A stretch of DNA of 57,805 nt from Chloroflexota bacterium (GCA_009838915.1 VXQT01000015.1:1-57805); one strand, 5' to 3'; shown: positions 26,291 through 35,518, numbered from the stretch's first letter. Numbers and translations are program-made. Notes: a model not told the origin generated them from the sequence alone.

Positions 26291-26749
26291 GTGCCAGGAT
26301 TGTGGTTCGAGGAACTTGAGCCTGGGCTCGTGATCAAGCACGAGCCCTCGCGTACCGTGACCGAGGCCGACAATCTGCTCTTCACGGCTCTGACCCACAA
26401 TGCCCAGCCGCTGCACCTCGACGCGGAGTTCGCTGCGGGGACCCAGTTTGGCCAGCGCATCGTCAACAGCATCTTCACGCTCGGACTGGCGGTGGGTCTG
26501 AGCGTCGCCGACACCACGCTGGGCACGACGCTCGGCAATCTCGGCTTCGACGAGACCACTTTTCCTAACCCGGTTTTCGTCGGCGACACGATCACCTGCG
26601 AAACCGAGGTCATCGAGCGGCGCGAATCGAGAAGCCGCCCCGATCGGGGAATCGTCACGTTCGAGCACCGAGGAATCAATCAGCGAGACGAACTGGTCGT
26701 CAAGTGTCGACGTCAGGGGATGATGCTCAAGCGGCCCTTGGACGGCTAG
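26291..26749 (+). CDS. MaoC-like hydratase/dehydratase
   Basis: 152 aa, single hotdog domain. GTG start behind TCGGAGG. The hydratase signature is [10 protein letters not shown] (Asn, Pro and catalytic His), followed by [18 protein letters not shown], as in MaoC and (R)-specific enoyl-CoA or mesaconyl-CoA hydratases. Probably hydrates or dehydrates an acyl-CoA in the cytosol. Last gene of the exchanger-DUF169-MaoC run, ending just before the tRNA promoter. Confidence 0.85.
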   Translation: MPGLWFEELEPGLVIKHEPSRTVTEADNLLFTALTHNAQPLHLDAEFAAGTQFGQRIVNSIFTLGLAVGLSVADTTLGTTLGNLGFDETTFPNPVFVGDTITCETEVIERRESRSRPDRGIVTFEHRGINQRDELVVKCRRQGMMLKRPLDG

Positions 26750-26779
26750 GAGGCCGGACTGGCGCACGGCCTTCAGTGA

Positions 26780-26785
26780 TACGCT
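26780..26785 (+). promoter_or_regulatory. -10-like hexamer TACGCT of tRNA-Pro
   Basis: Ends 9 nt before the mature tRNA 5' end. Because tRNA promoters are constrained, this supports reading the same hexamer at protein genes as a true -10. Confidence 0.7.
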
Positions 26786-26794
26786 GAGCCCCGT

Positions 26795-26871
<77 letters not shown>

Positions 26872-26900
26872 TCCGCTAGCCTGCTTCGGGCAGGTGACCA

Positions 26901-27458
26901 ATGCGACTCTCCCGACCTCGGATTGAACCCGTCTCCGACGAAGAGTCGACCGACGAGCAGCGCGAGATTCTCGCCGCCGCCGGACGCGGACGATCACCGC
27001 TCAACGTACAGCGCACCATCGCGCAGTACCCCGCCCTGGCCAGGTCACGGCAGGCGTTCACCAACCACGTCATGCGCGAGACCTCGCTGCCCGCTCGAGA
27101 ACGTGAGTTGCTGATCCTACGCACCGGCTGGAACTGTCGATCCGAGTACGAGTTCGCCCAGCACAGCCGCTTCGGACGCTCCGTGGGATTGACCGACGAG
27201 GAGATTCGACGCGTCACGCTCGGTCCCGAGGCCGATGGCTGGGCCGACTTCGACGCCACCCTGTTGCGCGCCGCCGATGAACTACATCACGACGCCTTCA
27301 TCTCCGATGACACCTGGAACAAGCTGGCCGAGCGCTACTCGACCGAGCAACTGATGGATACGGTCTTTGCGGTCGGGCAGTATCACATCGTCTCGATGGC
27401 GCTGAATACCTTCGGCGTACAGTTTGAGCCGGACACGACCGATCGCTTCCCAGCCTGA
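26901..27458 (+). CDS. Carboxymuconolactone decarboxylase-family protein
   Basis: 185 aa. The AhpD-like helical core shows RERELLILRTGWNCRSEYEFAQHSRFG, where the conserved Glu, Cys-region and His of the family lie, followed by GLTDEEIRRV. The two-Cys CxxC of peroxidase-type AhpD is absent, so this is the CMD-like branch with decarboxylase or unknown activity. A short TTCG hairpin lies between the tRNA and this gene, and TAGCCT at about 26876 is a candidate -10. Operon with the alpha/beta hydrolase 20 nt downstream. Confidence 0.85.
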   Translation: MRLSRPRIEPVSDEESTDEQREILAAAGRGRSPLNVQRTIAQYPALARSRQAFTNHVMRETSLPARERELLILRTGWNCRSEYEFAQHSRFGRSVGLTDEEIRRVTLGPEADGWADFDATLLRAADELHHDAFISDDTWNKLAERYSTEQLMDTVFAVGQYHIVSMALNTFGVQFEPDTTDRFPA

Positions 27459-27478
27459 ACGGATCCCGGAGGACGACC

Positions 27479-28207
27479 ATGACTACTTCTCAGACCACCC
27501 CCGCCACTGTCGTACTGGTGCACGGCGCCTGGCACGGACCCTGGTGCTTCGACAAGGTCGTCGCCGGCCTCGAGGCGCGCGGCGTACCCGTCGTTGCAGT
27601 AGAGCGTCGCAAGTTGCACGAGGCCAGCGGCACGCTGCGGGGCGTCACAAACTCCGCCGAGAACGAGGCCATCGTGCGGACGGCGCTCGATGAAATCGAC
27701 GGCCCCGTCGTCCTGCTGGGACACTCGTTCGGCGGCGTGCCGATCACCACGGCGCCGCTGGGCAACGACCACGTCAAGCACCTCGTCTACCTGACGGCGA
27801 TCATGCCCGACACCGACGGCTCGATGCCGGACAACTTCGTCAATCCCGAGTTGGCGACCGCCGTGCAGCCCGGCGAGGACGGTTCAACCACGGTCCAGGC
27901 CGACAAGATTCGCTATGCGTTCTACCACCAGTGCTCGGACGAGGACTATGAGCATGCGCTCACCCAGCTCGTCCGCGACGACGCCGCAATTCCATTCGAC
28001 GCGCCCCGAGACACAGCCTGGAACAAGATCACCACGACCTACGTCGTCTGCACCGAGGACCAGGCATTGCTCGCCGAGGGCCAGCGCACACTCGCGCGCC
28101 GCGCCGACCGGGTCGTCGAGTGGGCCACCGACCACTCGCCGTTCCTATCCGCCCCCCACCTGATGGTCGACCTGCTCGACGACCTCGCCCGCGAGTACGC
28201 GGCCTAG
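27479..28207 (+). CDS. Alpha/beta hydrolase (methylesterase/HNL-like)
   Basis: 242 aa behind CGGAGGA. The oxyanion region is VLVHGAWHGPWCF, the nucleophile elbow GHSFGG with Ser83, and the C-terminal catalytic His lies in TDHSPFLS. This arrangement matches the plant methylesterase/hydroxynitrile lyase-like group and bacterial esterases such as pyrethroid hydrolase. Substrate unknown. Its TAG stop shares the palindrome CTAG with the stop of the convergent gene at 28204. Confidence 0.88.
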   Translation: MTTSQTTPATVVLVHGAWHGPWCFDKVVAGLEARGVPVVAVERRKLHEASGTLRGVTNSAENEAIVRTALDEIDGPVVLLGHSFGGVPITTAPLGNDHVKHLVYLTAIMPDTDGSMPDNFVNPELATAVQPGEDGSTTVQADKIRYAFYHQCSDEDYEHALTQLVRDDAAIPFDAPRDTAWNKITTTYVVCTEDQALLAEGQRTLARRADRVVEWATDHSPFLSAPHLMVDLLDDLAREYAA

Positions 28208-28515
28208 CCCAACACGGCGACAAGTATGCCGGCCACAGCGGCAACCAGTGTGACGTAGGCGGCGATCAGCAGCGCCTGCCGATTGAGCGCCTGCTGGAAG
28301 CGCGCTTCCATCTCCGCAATCTGCTGTCGAAGCTCCGATGCTCTCACGTCCACGTGCGAGTTGACTGTGTCAAGCTCTGACCCCGTGATGAAGTCTTCTG
28401 TTGCCTGCTCCAACTCAGAGTCGAGCGCTACGGAGACTTCCAAGGCCGGCGCTTCCTCAGCGACGCCGACCCGAACCAGCGTGTCTCGGAAACGCTGGAT
28501 ATTGATGATCGCCAT
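28204..28515 (-). CDS. Coiled-coil, tail-anchored membrane protein (DUF1640-like)
   Basis: 103 aa. A short N-terminal segment is followed by a coiled coil (about 45-80, ELRQQIAEMEARFQQAL) and one C-terminal membrane span (about 81-102). This layout resembles DUF1640/CCDC90-type proteins of bacteria and mitochondria, although the sequence match is loose. Probably a tail-anchored inner-membrane protein that oligomerises through the coiled coil. Ends on the same CTAG as the hydrolase. Confidence 0.6.
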   Translation of the reverse strand: MAIINIQRFRDTLVRVGVAEEAPALEVSVALDSELEQATEDFITGSELDTVNSHVDVRASELRQQIAEMEARFQQALNRQALLIAAYVTLVAAVAGILVAVLG

Positions 28516-28541
28516 GACGCTCCCTCGCCTCGCTCCATAGA

Positions 28542-30830
28542 TTACTCCTCCAGCAGCCGATCCAGGAGCTTGGTCGGGCTGGCCGGGAGGGAATTCATGC
28601 GGATGCCTGTGGCGTCGTAGATCGCGTTGGCGATGGCCGCGAGCGGAGGCACGATCGGCACCTCGCCGACGCCGCGTACGCCGTACGGGTGGCTGGGGTT
28701 GGGCACCTCGACCAGGATGGTCTCAATCTCGGGCAGATCGAGCGAGGTCGGCATGCGGTAGTCGAGCAGGCTGGCGTTGGTCATCCGACCCTCGGGCGAG
28801 TAGACGTACTCCTCGGTCAGCGCCATGCCCGCGCCCTGCGCGACGCCGCCCTGCACCTGGCCCTCGACGTAGGACGGGTGCACTGCCGTGCCCACGTCTT
28901 GCACCGCCGAGTAGCGCAACACATCCACCTTGCCCGTGTCCTGATCCACCGCCACGTCGACGATGTGGCAGGCAAATGCGGGGCCTGGGCGATTCGGCGA
29001 CACGTCGGCCGCGCCTTGAATCTGACCGCCTGTCCGCTGCAGCTGGCCGCAGAGTTCGGGGAACGTCATCGACTGGCCGTCCGGACCCTTCAGGACGCCG
29101 TCCGCGTACGAAACCGCTTCTTCGTCGCATTCCCAGATCCGCGCCGCGCGCGCGGCGAGCTGCTGCTGCATGTCAAGCGCGGCTTCGTGGACGGCAAGGC
29201 CGCTGGCGTAGGACACGCGCGAGCCGCCGGTGACGTTGGTGAAGCCGATCTGATCCGTGTCGACGACCTGCGGCCGCACCTGCTCGTAGCCGATGCCCAT
29301 CGACTCCGCGAACTGCATGGCCAGCCCGGCCCGCTGTCCGCCGATGTCGACCGAGCCGAGCGACAGGTTGACCGTCCCGTCGGCGTTGGTCATGGCGTAG
29401 GCCGAAGACTCGCCGCCGGCGTTGTGCCAGAACCCCATCGAGACGCCGCGGCCTATCAGTCGGCCGTCCTCGTCGATGCCAAGCTCCGAGCGGTAATGCG
29501 GCGAGTCCATGGCCGCCTGCATCGTCTCCTCCGCTCCGATTGCGGGCATTCGCGTCCCGTCCGCGCGACGCGTGCCTTCGGCGGCGGCGTTCTGCGCGCG
29601 CAATTCCATCGGGTCGCGTTCCAACCGCTCTGCCAGCTGGTCGAGTAGCGACTCGACCGCATAGGTCGCCTGAGGCGATCCCGGCGCGCGATAAGCGTGC
29701 GCCTTGGGCTTGTTCGTGAGCACGTCGAGCGCGTTGACGTAGAGATTGGGAACGTCGTAGGAGGAGAACATGCAGGACGCACCCGCTCCCACAGGCGAGC
29801 CCGGGAACGCGCCGGCCTCGTACGCCAGCGTCGCCTCACCTGCGACCAGCGTGCCGTCGTTCTTGGCCCCGATCTTGCAGCGCACGTAGGTCGCCGAGGT
29901 TGGGCCGGTGCCAACGAGCACCTCTTCGCGGTTCATGTACATCTTCACCGGTCGGCCGGTCTTTTTCGACATGATCGCCGCCGCCGGTTCCATGTACGGT
30001 TTGGTCTTGCCGCCGAACCCGCCGCCGATCTCCATCGGCACCACCTTTACGTCGGCCATGGGAATGCCCAGCATGTGCGCGACCGTGTCGCGGATCGCGA
30101 ACGGCCCCTGGGACGACGTCCAGATCGTCAAGGTTCCGTCGGGATTCCAGTAGGCGGTGCCGGTCTGCGGTTCGATGTATCCCTGGTGCGCCGCCGCCGT
30201 CTCGAACTCGCCTTCGAGGATGATGTCCGCTTCCTCGAAGCCGGCCGCCGGATCGCCGTGTTCGAGCTCAAGCTGCGAAGCGATGTTGGAGTCGCGCTCG
30301 CTTCGTCCGTCGCCGGGCACGAACCGAGCGACCATTTCGACCATCTTCATGCCCTCATGCAGGATCGGCGCGCCGTCCGCCATCGCGTCGTGCACCGTGA
30401 GCACCGGCGGCAACACCTCGTACTCAACCTCGATCAATGACAGCGCGTCCTCGGCGATGTGCGGGTCGGTCGCGCACAAGCCAGCGACCGGATGACCCTG
30501 ATACAGCACTTTCTCCGAGGCGAAGGTTTGCTCCAGCACCCACTTGTAGGGCGACACGCTCTCACCAAAGTCGAGGATTGTGTCCGACGCGCCGGGCAGA
30601 TCTGCGTGCGTGATCACGCAGCGCACGCCGTCCAGCGCTTCCGCCTTCGAGGTGTCGATGCTGAGGATCCGCGCGTGCGCATGCGGAGAACGCAGGATGC
30701 GTCCGTAGAGCATCCCCGGCAGCGAAATGTCAGCGCCGTAGTTGGCACGTCCGGTCACCTTGTCCACGCCGTCGGGACGGATCGGGCGGGTTCCAACAAC
30801 GTTGAACGCGGGCTTGGTTTCAGTAGTCAT
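28542..30830 (-). CDS. Molybdenum hydroxylase large subunit (xanthine dehydrogenase family)
   Basis: 762 aa starting MTTETKPAF behind GAGGAG; an upstream extension of the frame is not needed. It has the two molybdopterin-binding domains of the XDH/CO-dehydrogenase/aldehyde oxidase family: GRANYGADISLPGMLYG at the N-terminus, EIGGGFGGKT, YRAPGSPQ and the C-terminal GVGEVP with the base Glu at about 723. It hydroxylates a heterocycle or aldehyde using water. The medium FAD subunit and small 2Fe-2S subunit are not next to it. Instead it follows a MoaD-like gene and a double-hotdog dehydratase gene, 71 nt apart, on the same strand. Substrate unknown. Confidence 0.92.
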   Translation of the reverse strand: MTTETKPAFNVVGTRPIRPDGVDKVTGRANYGADISLPGMLYGRILRSPHAHARILSIDTSKAEALDGVRCVITHADLPGASDTILDFGESVSPYKWVLEQTFASEKVLYQGHPVAGLCATDPHIAEDALSLIEVEYEVLPPVLTVHDAMADGAPILHEGMKMVEMVARFVPGDGRSERDSNIASQLELEHGDPAAGFEEADIILEGEFETAAAHQGYIEPQTGTAYWNPDGTLTIWTSSQGPFAIRDTVAHMLGIPMADVKVVPMEIGGGFGGKTKPYMEPAAAIMSKKTGRPVKMYMNREEVLVGTGPTSATYVRCKIGAKNDGTLVAGEATLAYEAGAFPGSPVGAGASCMFSSYDVPNLYVNALDVLTNKPKAHAYRAPGSPQATYAVESLLDQLAERLERDPMELRAQNAAAEGTRRADGTRMPAIGAEETMQAAMDSPHYRSELGIDEDGRLIGRGVSMGFWHNAGGESSAYAMTNADGTVNLSLGSVDIGGQRAGLAMQFAESMGIGYEQVRPQVVDTDQIGFTNVTGGSRVSYASGLAVHEAALDMQQQLAARAARIWECDEEAVSYADGVLKGPDGQSMTFPELCGQLQRTGGQIQGAADVSPNRPGPAFACHIVDVAVDQDTGKVDVLRYSAVQDVGTAVHPSYVEGQVQGGVAQGAGMALTEEYVYSPEGRMTNASLLDYRMPTSLDLPEIETILVEVPNPSHPYGVRGVGEVPIVPPLAAIANAIYDATGIRMNSLPASPTKLLDRLLEE

Positions 30831-30901
30831 CGGCGGCTCCTCGTCATTCAGTTCTCCGTCGTACACAGGATATTCGCTATCGCGATTTTGATCGTCGCCT
30901 G

Positions 30902-31180
30902 CTAACACTTGCCCCCGGCCATGGCCTGGATGATGTGAATCTCCGCGCCCTTCGGCACCCGGGCGAGCAAACCCAGCGGCTGCTCGACGCTGTTCACCGC
31001 GATGGTCAGGCTCGACTTCAGCCGACCCTCTTCAACCAGCGACATGTGGAAGCCGGGATAGCGCGACTCCAGGTCGTCGATCACCTGCGAGATCGTGGCG
31101 CCGCTGGCGGAGACTGTGCGCAGCCCTCCGGTCAGGGGCCGCATGCCGATCGGGACGAAGACGGTCAGATCGCCGGACAT
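30902..31180 (-). CDS. MoaD/ThiS-like sulfur carrier with extended tail
   Basis: 92 aa from MSGDLTVF, chosen because GCGAGGT precedes it. A start 27 nt upstream is possible. The ubiquitin-like beta-grasp pattern is LTVFVPIGMRPLTGG...VIDDLESRYPGF...LTIAVNSVEQPL...GAEIHIIQAMAGG. MoaD-type proteins must end in Gly-Gly to be adenylated and carry sulfur; here GG is followed by Lys-Cys, so activation would need trimming or another mode. Its place beside a molybdenum hydroxylase gene suggests a link to molybdopterin synthesis or to enzyme maturation. Cytosolic. Confidence 0.8.
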   Translation of the reverse strand: MSGDLTVFVPIGMRPLTGGLRTVSASGATISQVIDDLESRYPGFHMSLVEEGRLKSSLTIAVNSVEQPLGLLARVPKGAEIHIIQAMAGGKC

Positions 31181-31213
31181 CGGACCTCGCTGTCGACTTC
31201 CCGCCATCAGGGG

Positions 31214-32050
31214 TCAGAGCCTGAGGCTGCCCTCGGCGACGACTGCGATCACGCCGTTGTCCTTCTCCACCCAGCAAGCAATGTCTCGACGCGCTGGATC
31301 GTCCTCGTTGGGGCCTTGCAGCACGCCCTTGACCGTGACGGTCTCGTTAGGCCAGACGATGTTGGTGAACTTGACCAGCAGCTTGCCCGATGACTTCCAG
31401 GCGTCGCGGAAGCGTTGATCGAGCAGTTCCCCCAGCAGCGACATCGTCATCTTGCCGCCCACGACGACATCCGTGAACCCGAGTTCTTCCGACGCCTGCT
31501 TGTCGGTGTGATAGTTGCGATCGCCGTGGAAAAAAGAGCCGCACATCTCCAGTGTGATCGTCCGCACGATCGAATCGAACGGTTCACCCTCAGGCAGCGA
31601 GTAGGTGCGCGCCCCTTCCTTCTTCGACGGATCGCGCAGCGTCACCTGACCCTCGCTCTGGTCGAGTACGAAGGACTGGTGATGCCGCTGCACGACCGCC
31701 ACATCGCCCGCCTCGTCTTTGAGCACGGTCTCCGTCAGGATCACACTGCGGTCGCGGCGCTGGTAGATGTCAACGGAGCGGCCCGATGCCTCGTACGTGG
31801 CTCCCGCCGCGAGCGGCTTGCGGAAGTCCCACTCCTGCCGCAGCCAGAGATTGCCGAAGGCGTTCTCGAAGTACATCCGGGTCGACATGTCAGCATTCGC
31901 GGCCACCATCGACGGCGCGCTCACACGATCCTGCGGGCTGTTAAGTTCTAGTCCCTGGTAGTAGTCGTCAAGCGCGCGCTCGTCGATCACGATCTGTGCC
32001 GATCCGAGATCGACGCCCGGCTTCGGCTCGGCAAACTTGGCGATCGCCAT
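31214..32050 (-). CDS. Double-hotdog MaoC/FAS1-like dehydratase
   Basis: 278 aa. Two hotdog halves: the N-terminal one (about 20-150) contains RQEWDFRKPLAAGATYEA, as in FAS1-type dehydratase domains. The C-terminal one contains NYHTDKQASEELGFTDVVVGG, with the His and Asp of the hydratase-2 motif. Such fused proteins hydrate enoyl-CoA or dehydrate 3-hydroxyacyl-CoA esters. First gene of the unit with the MoaD-like and molybdenum hydroxylase genes. GAGGACAGG precedes the ATG and TATCAT (minus, near 32100) is a candidate -10. Confidence 0.8.
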   Translation of the reverse strand: MAIAKFAEPKPGVDLGSAQIVIDERALDDYYQGLELNSPQDRVSAPSMVAANADMSTRMYFENAFGNLWLRQEWDFRKPLAAGATYEASGRSVDIYQRRDRSVILTETVLKDEAGDVAVVQRHHQSFVLDQSEGQVTLRDPSKKEGARTYSLPEGEPFDSIVRTITLEMCGSFFHGDRNYHTDKQASEELGFTDVVVGGKMTMSLLGELLDQRFRDAWKSSGKLLVKFTNIVWPNETVTVKGVLQGPNEDDPARRDIACWVEKDNGVIAVVAEGSLRL

Positions 32051-32116
32051 GGCCCTGTCCTCTTTTCCATCGCATGGTCGGGGAAGCTGCGTCGATGATA
32101 GCGGCGCTCACCCTGC

Positions 32117-35100
32117 CTATTCGGGCGCGGGCTGCGGCCAGTCGATGTCGGCGCCTTCGAGGTAAATCATCAGCGGCTGATCGTGAGTCAGCGTGCGCAG
32201 GGAGTTGAGGTTGGCCGGCAGGAACGGCGCGTAGATTTTCCAGACTTGACGCTCCTGATCCCATGCGAAGACACGGAAGTCCCGATCGGCAAGCGCGCCG
32301 AACGCGCTGCCGGCTCGGACGCTCGGCCCGCTCCAGGTAACGAGATTCCACCCTTCGCGCAGCCGCACGATCCGCTCGTTGCGGTACTCAAAGGCGTCAA
32401 TGGCGACGATCGGTCGCGCGTCTTCAAGATGCAGGACAAGGTCGGCCGACCCCCGGCCGCCAGGTGGTGTGGAGACACTGACGCAGTCCGTCGACCAGAA
32501 GAGGACCCTGGCCGGCCGATTGCCAATCCAGACGCGCGGCGCGGTCGAATCCAGGGCAACGCGGGAGCCGCATATCTCGACCGTCTCGCCGCCCTCCACG
32601 TAGCCGGCGCCCGGTGTGACGCTGGCGATCTGACCTGCCGCTGCGACCCGAATCACGTCGCTCTCCAGCGTCGTGCGATGTCCAGGCCGTTGCCCAATGA
32701 TCGAGAAGTGAGTCGCAGAAGGATCGACATCGAGATCAACGAAGCGGAACGCGCCGTCCACGACCGGCGCCGCGGCGACGAAGCGTCGCACGGCGGCAGG
32801 CCCGGCGTAGAGATGCGCCATGACTGCATCGGAAGCGGTGCCAGCGACGTTGATGCCGGCCGCGCTCCAGCGGAGTTCCTCGATCGTCGGCGCAGGCCAC
32901 GGCGATGAGATATCCAGCCGTTGACCTCGTAGCTCATTGCCCCAGACGAACCGTGGACCTGTCAGCTCCACATTCGAATCTTCGATCTCGATGCCTTTCT
33001 GGTTGGCTCGGATCAGGTTGGCGCCCCCTGGCGCTTGCACGCTCACGCGGGCGGATCGGCTTGCCGCGCGGAGATTGAGCGACAGCTCGCCGCCGGCCGT
33101 GAACGGCTCACGATACGCCAGTGGGACACCGTCGACGGCGAAGCGAATCTCGGCGCCCGGACCTGTGATCGTCGCCTGGAAGCGGGACTCGTCATCAAGC
33201 GGCAGCGACGCAGCGAGACGGCGATCGAGATAGACGTTGACCTGTGTGCCCGTCGGAGCAGGCAAGCCGTCGAGACTCACAACGCCGGACAGCTGCAGCG
33301 ACGGTCCCGAACGGGGCTGGTTCCATGCGGAATTCAGCGGGTCAATCGGCGGCCAGTCGTCGTAGGGCGGTGCGGCCCCGGGCGGGTCGCCCGACGGACC
33401 GATCCAGGCCCCCAGAGCCTCCGCTGCGACGTACACGCCCGCCCCGGCATTTGACTCGATCGTGCTGTCCGACAGCTCCACCGAGCCGCCTTCGCCAACT
33501 AACACGCCGTGGGACTCGCTGCCGCGTACTTCGACGCCTGCGATCGTTGCGTCGAGACCGTGTACGGCGACTCCGACACGGCTGCGTTCCACGACAACCT
33601 GGCGCACCAACACTCGGTTACCGCTCACACGCACGCCTGACTCCACGCCGCCGCGAATCGTCAGGCCCCAGAGTTCGCAATCCGCGCCGAGCGCGATCCC
33701 GACTGCCACTCCCGAGGCATTCAGCGTCCAATCGCTTCCGTCGATGATCGTGTCCGGAGGAACTGGCGGGAGCGGTGAACGCAGGGCGATCCTCCGGTCT
33801 TCCTGACTGCCGTCGAAGAAGATCAAGCGGGCGCCCGATGCCAGCGCGTAGCGAAGCGTGTCGGCTCCGTCGTCGTGAGATGACTTCACCACGGCTGCGG
33901 CGCTGATCGCGGCGCTGATCGCGGCTTCGGCGTCGACCAGTCCTGCGCCCGACTCCTGTTCGCCTCCGCGCGGTAAGAGGTCTCTGGCAGTCTCGGTCAG
34001 CAGGTCACGAATCAGGCGTCGCTCCAAGAGCGGGTTGCCGCCGTCGGCGGCGAGCAACGCGGGCTGCGCCTCCAACAGCAGGGCCGCGACTGCCGCGACA
34101 TGAGGCGCAGCGGCGGACGATCCCCGGAAGCGAGGCGCGAACATCGTCGTGTCGGACACCGTGACCATGTCAACCGCGGCGATCTCGGGCTTAGCCAACC
34201 CGTTCAGCGTGGGTCCGCTGCTCGAGTAGGCGGCCAACATCTGCATGCCGACATTGACCGCGCCTACGGTGATCGCGCCGGCGGCGTCGGATTGCGCGAG
34301 CATGCTGCCCTCCGGCGTGCGGTAGGTGAACTGAGGTCTCTGCCCACTGGTGTTGAACACGAACAGTTGGAAGCTCACCGGAGCGGCGTCATCGCGAGGA
34401 TTCTGAATCACGGCGTAGACAGTCGCGTCATCGCCTCGATACTCGTGCTCGATGTACTCGCGCGGCTCGTGGCTGTCGATTCCGATGCCTTGCCTCGTCT
34501 CGCTGGAAGCAATCACCTGGCCATCGTCCGCCATCAGGTACAGGTTGTAGTCGTTGGTCGATCGGTCCCAGGTGTCGTCCCAGAAGAGCGCCAACAGGAT
34601 TCGATCGCCATGCTTGACCCGGAACCCGTTGCCTGAGCCTGACAGTGAGTCCTCTCCGGACTCGCCGTCCTTGCCCCCGAATCGATGCGTCATGCCCGGC
34701 GTAGACAGTCCCAGTGAACGTCCGTCGACGCCTGGCCGCCACTCTCCCGACCAATGCGACTCGGCCCAGTTGCCGGCCGATGTGACGTAGGCCCGCAGCG
34801 GCCAATCGGGATGTTCGAGTGCGGCGGTGGTGTTGCGAGACACGTCACTGCGCTGATCGGCAGGCAAGGGATAGGCGACGTCGTCAACGATGATGTCGAC
34901 GTGCTTTGCGTAGTGATTGACGGCGGCGATGTGGTCCAGATCGGTCACGACTGCGGCGAATGAGATGTCCGCACCGGGCGCGAGGTCGTGAATGACCTCG
35001 ATCATCGCGGTGCCTTCCTCTCCGCCGTCCAGGCCTCCTGCGCCAAAGCCACGCGCATCGACCAGTTTCGGCGCCTCGCCGATCTGTTGCGCATCCTTCA

Positions 35101-35506
35101 ACCCCTGGATTCCGTCGGAGATGACGGCGATACGAATGTCGGAGCCATCGACGTTGAACCGCGTTCTCGCGGCCGCCGCGTTGAGCGCTTCATCGCCCTC
35201 GGACAGCGCGGCGCCGGCGGCGAACCTGGCATAGCGCGGGGTGCTGACCGACAACACGCCGGCAGCGCGCCGCAGTTGTGCGATCCGATCGGCCGCGACC
35301 CAGCCTTGCCAGCGGCCGAGATCGGGAACCGCCAGTTCGATTTGCAGGCCAGCCTCCTGCAGCGCTCGCTCGGTCTCGGGTCCCGCATGCTCAACACGCA
35401 CATCCACGTGCAAGCGCAGATCTGCGCCGCGCAACATCCCCGCTTGGGCGCACATCGCCAATGCGGCGCAGAGCAGCAGGACCCAGATTCGCAGTAGTCG
35501 AGGCAT
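32117..35506 (-). CDS. Large secreted subtilase-like protease with beta-helix and TIG domains
   Basis: 1129 aa starting MPRLLRIWVL, with a signal peptide in residues 1-22. The S8-type catalytic region shows AVISDGIQG (Asp131) and GSSAAAPHVAAVAALL (Ser near 463). The usual HGT reads EGTAMIEVIHDLAPGA, so Glu164 replaces His. After it come a right-handed beta-helix stretch (about 650-760, NRVLVRQVVVERSRV), Ig-like segments, a TIG domain (about 960-1050) and a C-terminal GWNLVTW...LMIYLEG domain. Exported. The start is fixed by TACTCT 6 nt upstream; the longer open frame at the 5' side overlaps the divergent gene and is rejected. Confidence 0.85.
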   Translation of the reverse strand: MPRLLRIWVLLLCAALAMCAQAGMLRGADLRLHVDVRVEHAGPETERALQEAGLQIELAVPDLGRWQGWVAADRIAQLRRAAGVLSVSTPRYARFAAGAALSEGDEALNAAAARTRFNVDGSDIRIAVISDGIQGLKDAQQIGEAPKLVDARGFGAGGLDGGEEGTAMIEVIHDLAPGADISFAAVVTDLDHIAAVNHYAKHVDIIVDDVAYPLPADQRSDVSRNTTAALEHPDWPLRAYVTSAGNWAESHWSGEWRPGVDGRSLGLSTPGMTHRFGGKDGESGEDSLSGSGNGFRVKHGDRILLALFWDDTWDRSTNDYNLYLMADDGQVIASSETRQGIGIDSHEPREYIEHEYRGDDATVYAVIQNPRDDAAPVSFQLFVFNTSGQRPQFTYRTPEGSMLAQSDAAGAITVGAVNVGMQMLAAYSSSGPTLNGLAKPEIAAVDMVTVSDTTMFAPRFRGSSAAAPHVAAVAALLLEAQPALLAADGGNPLLERRLIRDLLTETARDLLPRGGEQESGAGLVDAEAAISAAISAAAVVKSSHDDGADTLRYALASGARLIFFDGSQEDRRIALRSPLPPVPPDTIIDGSDWTLNASGVAVGIALGADCELWGLTIRGGVESGVRVSGNRVLVRQVVVERSRVGVAVHGLDATIAGVEVRGSESHGVLVGEGGSVELSDSTIESNAGAGVYVAAEALGAWIGPSGDPPGAAPPYDDWPPIDPLNSAWNQPRSGPSLQLSGVVSLDGLPAPTGTQVNVYLDRRLAASLPLDDESRFQATITGPGAEIRFAVDGVPLAYREPFTAGGELSLNLRAASRSARVSVQAPGGANLIRANQKGIEIEDSNVELTGPRFVWGNELRGQRLDISSPWPAPTIEELRWSAAGINVAGTASDAVMAHLYAGPAAVRRFVAAAPVVDGAFRFVDLDVDPSATHFSIIGQRPGHRTTLESDVIRVAAAGQIASVTPGAGYVEGGETVEICGSRVALDSTAPRVWIGNRPARVLFWSTDCVSVSTPPGGRGSADLVLHLEDARPIVAIDAFEYRNERIVRLREGWNLVTWSGPSVRAGSAFGALADRDFRVFAWDQERQVWKIYAPFLPANLNSLRTLTHDQPLMIYLEGADIDWPQPAPE

Positions 35507-35512
35507 GCGCGG

Positions 35513-35518
35513 AGAGTA
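35513..35518 (-). promoter_or_regulatory. -10-like hexamer TACTCT, leaderless start
   Basis: Minus strand, ends 6 nt before the protease ATG at 35506. Divergent from the hexamer at 35580. Confidence 0.6.

Noticed and set aside
26872-26900. Short TTCG hairpin after tRNA-Pro as a terminator
   Set aside because: Five-bp stem without a T-tract; could equally be part of the leader of the next gene.
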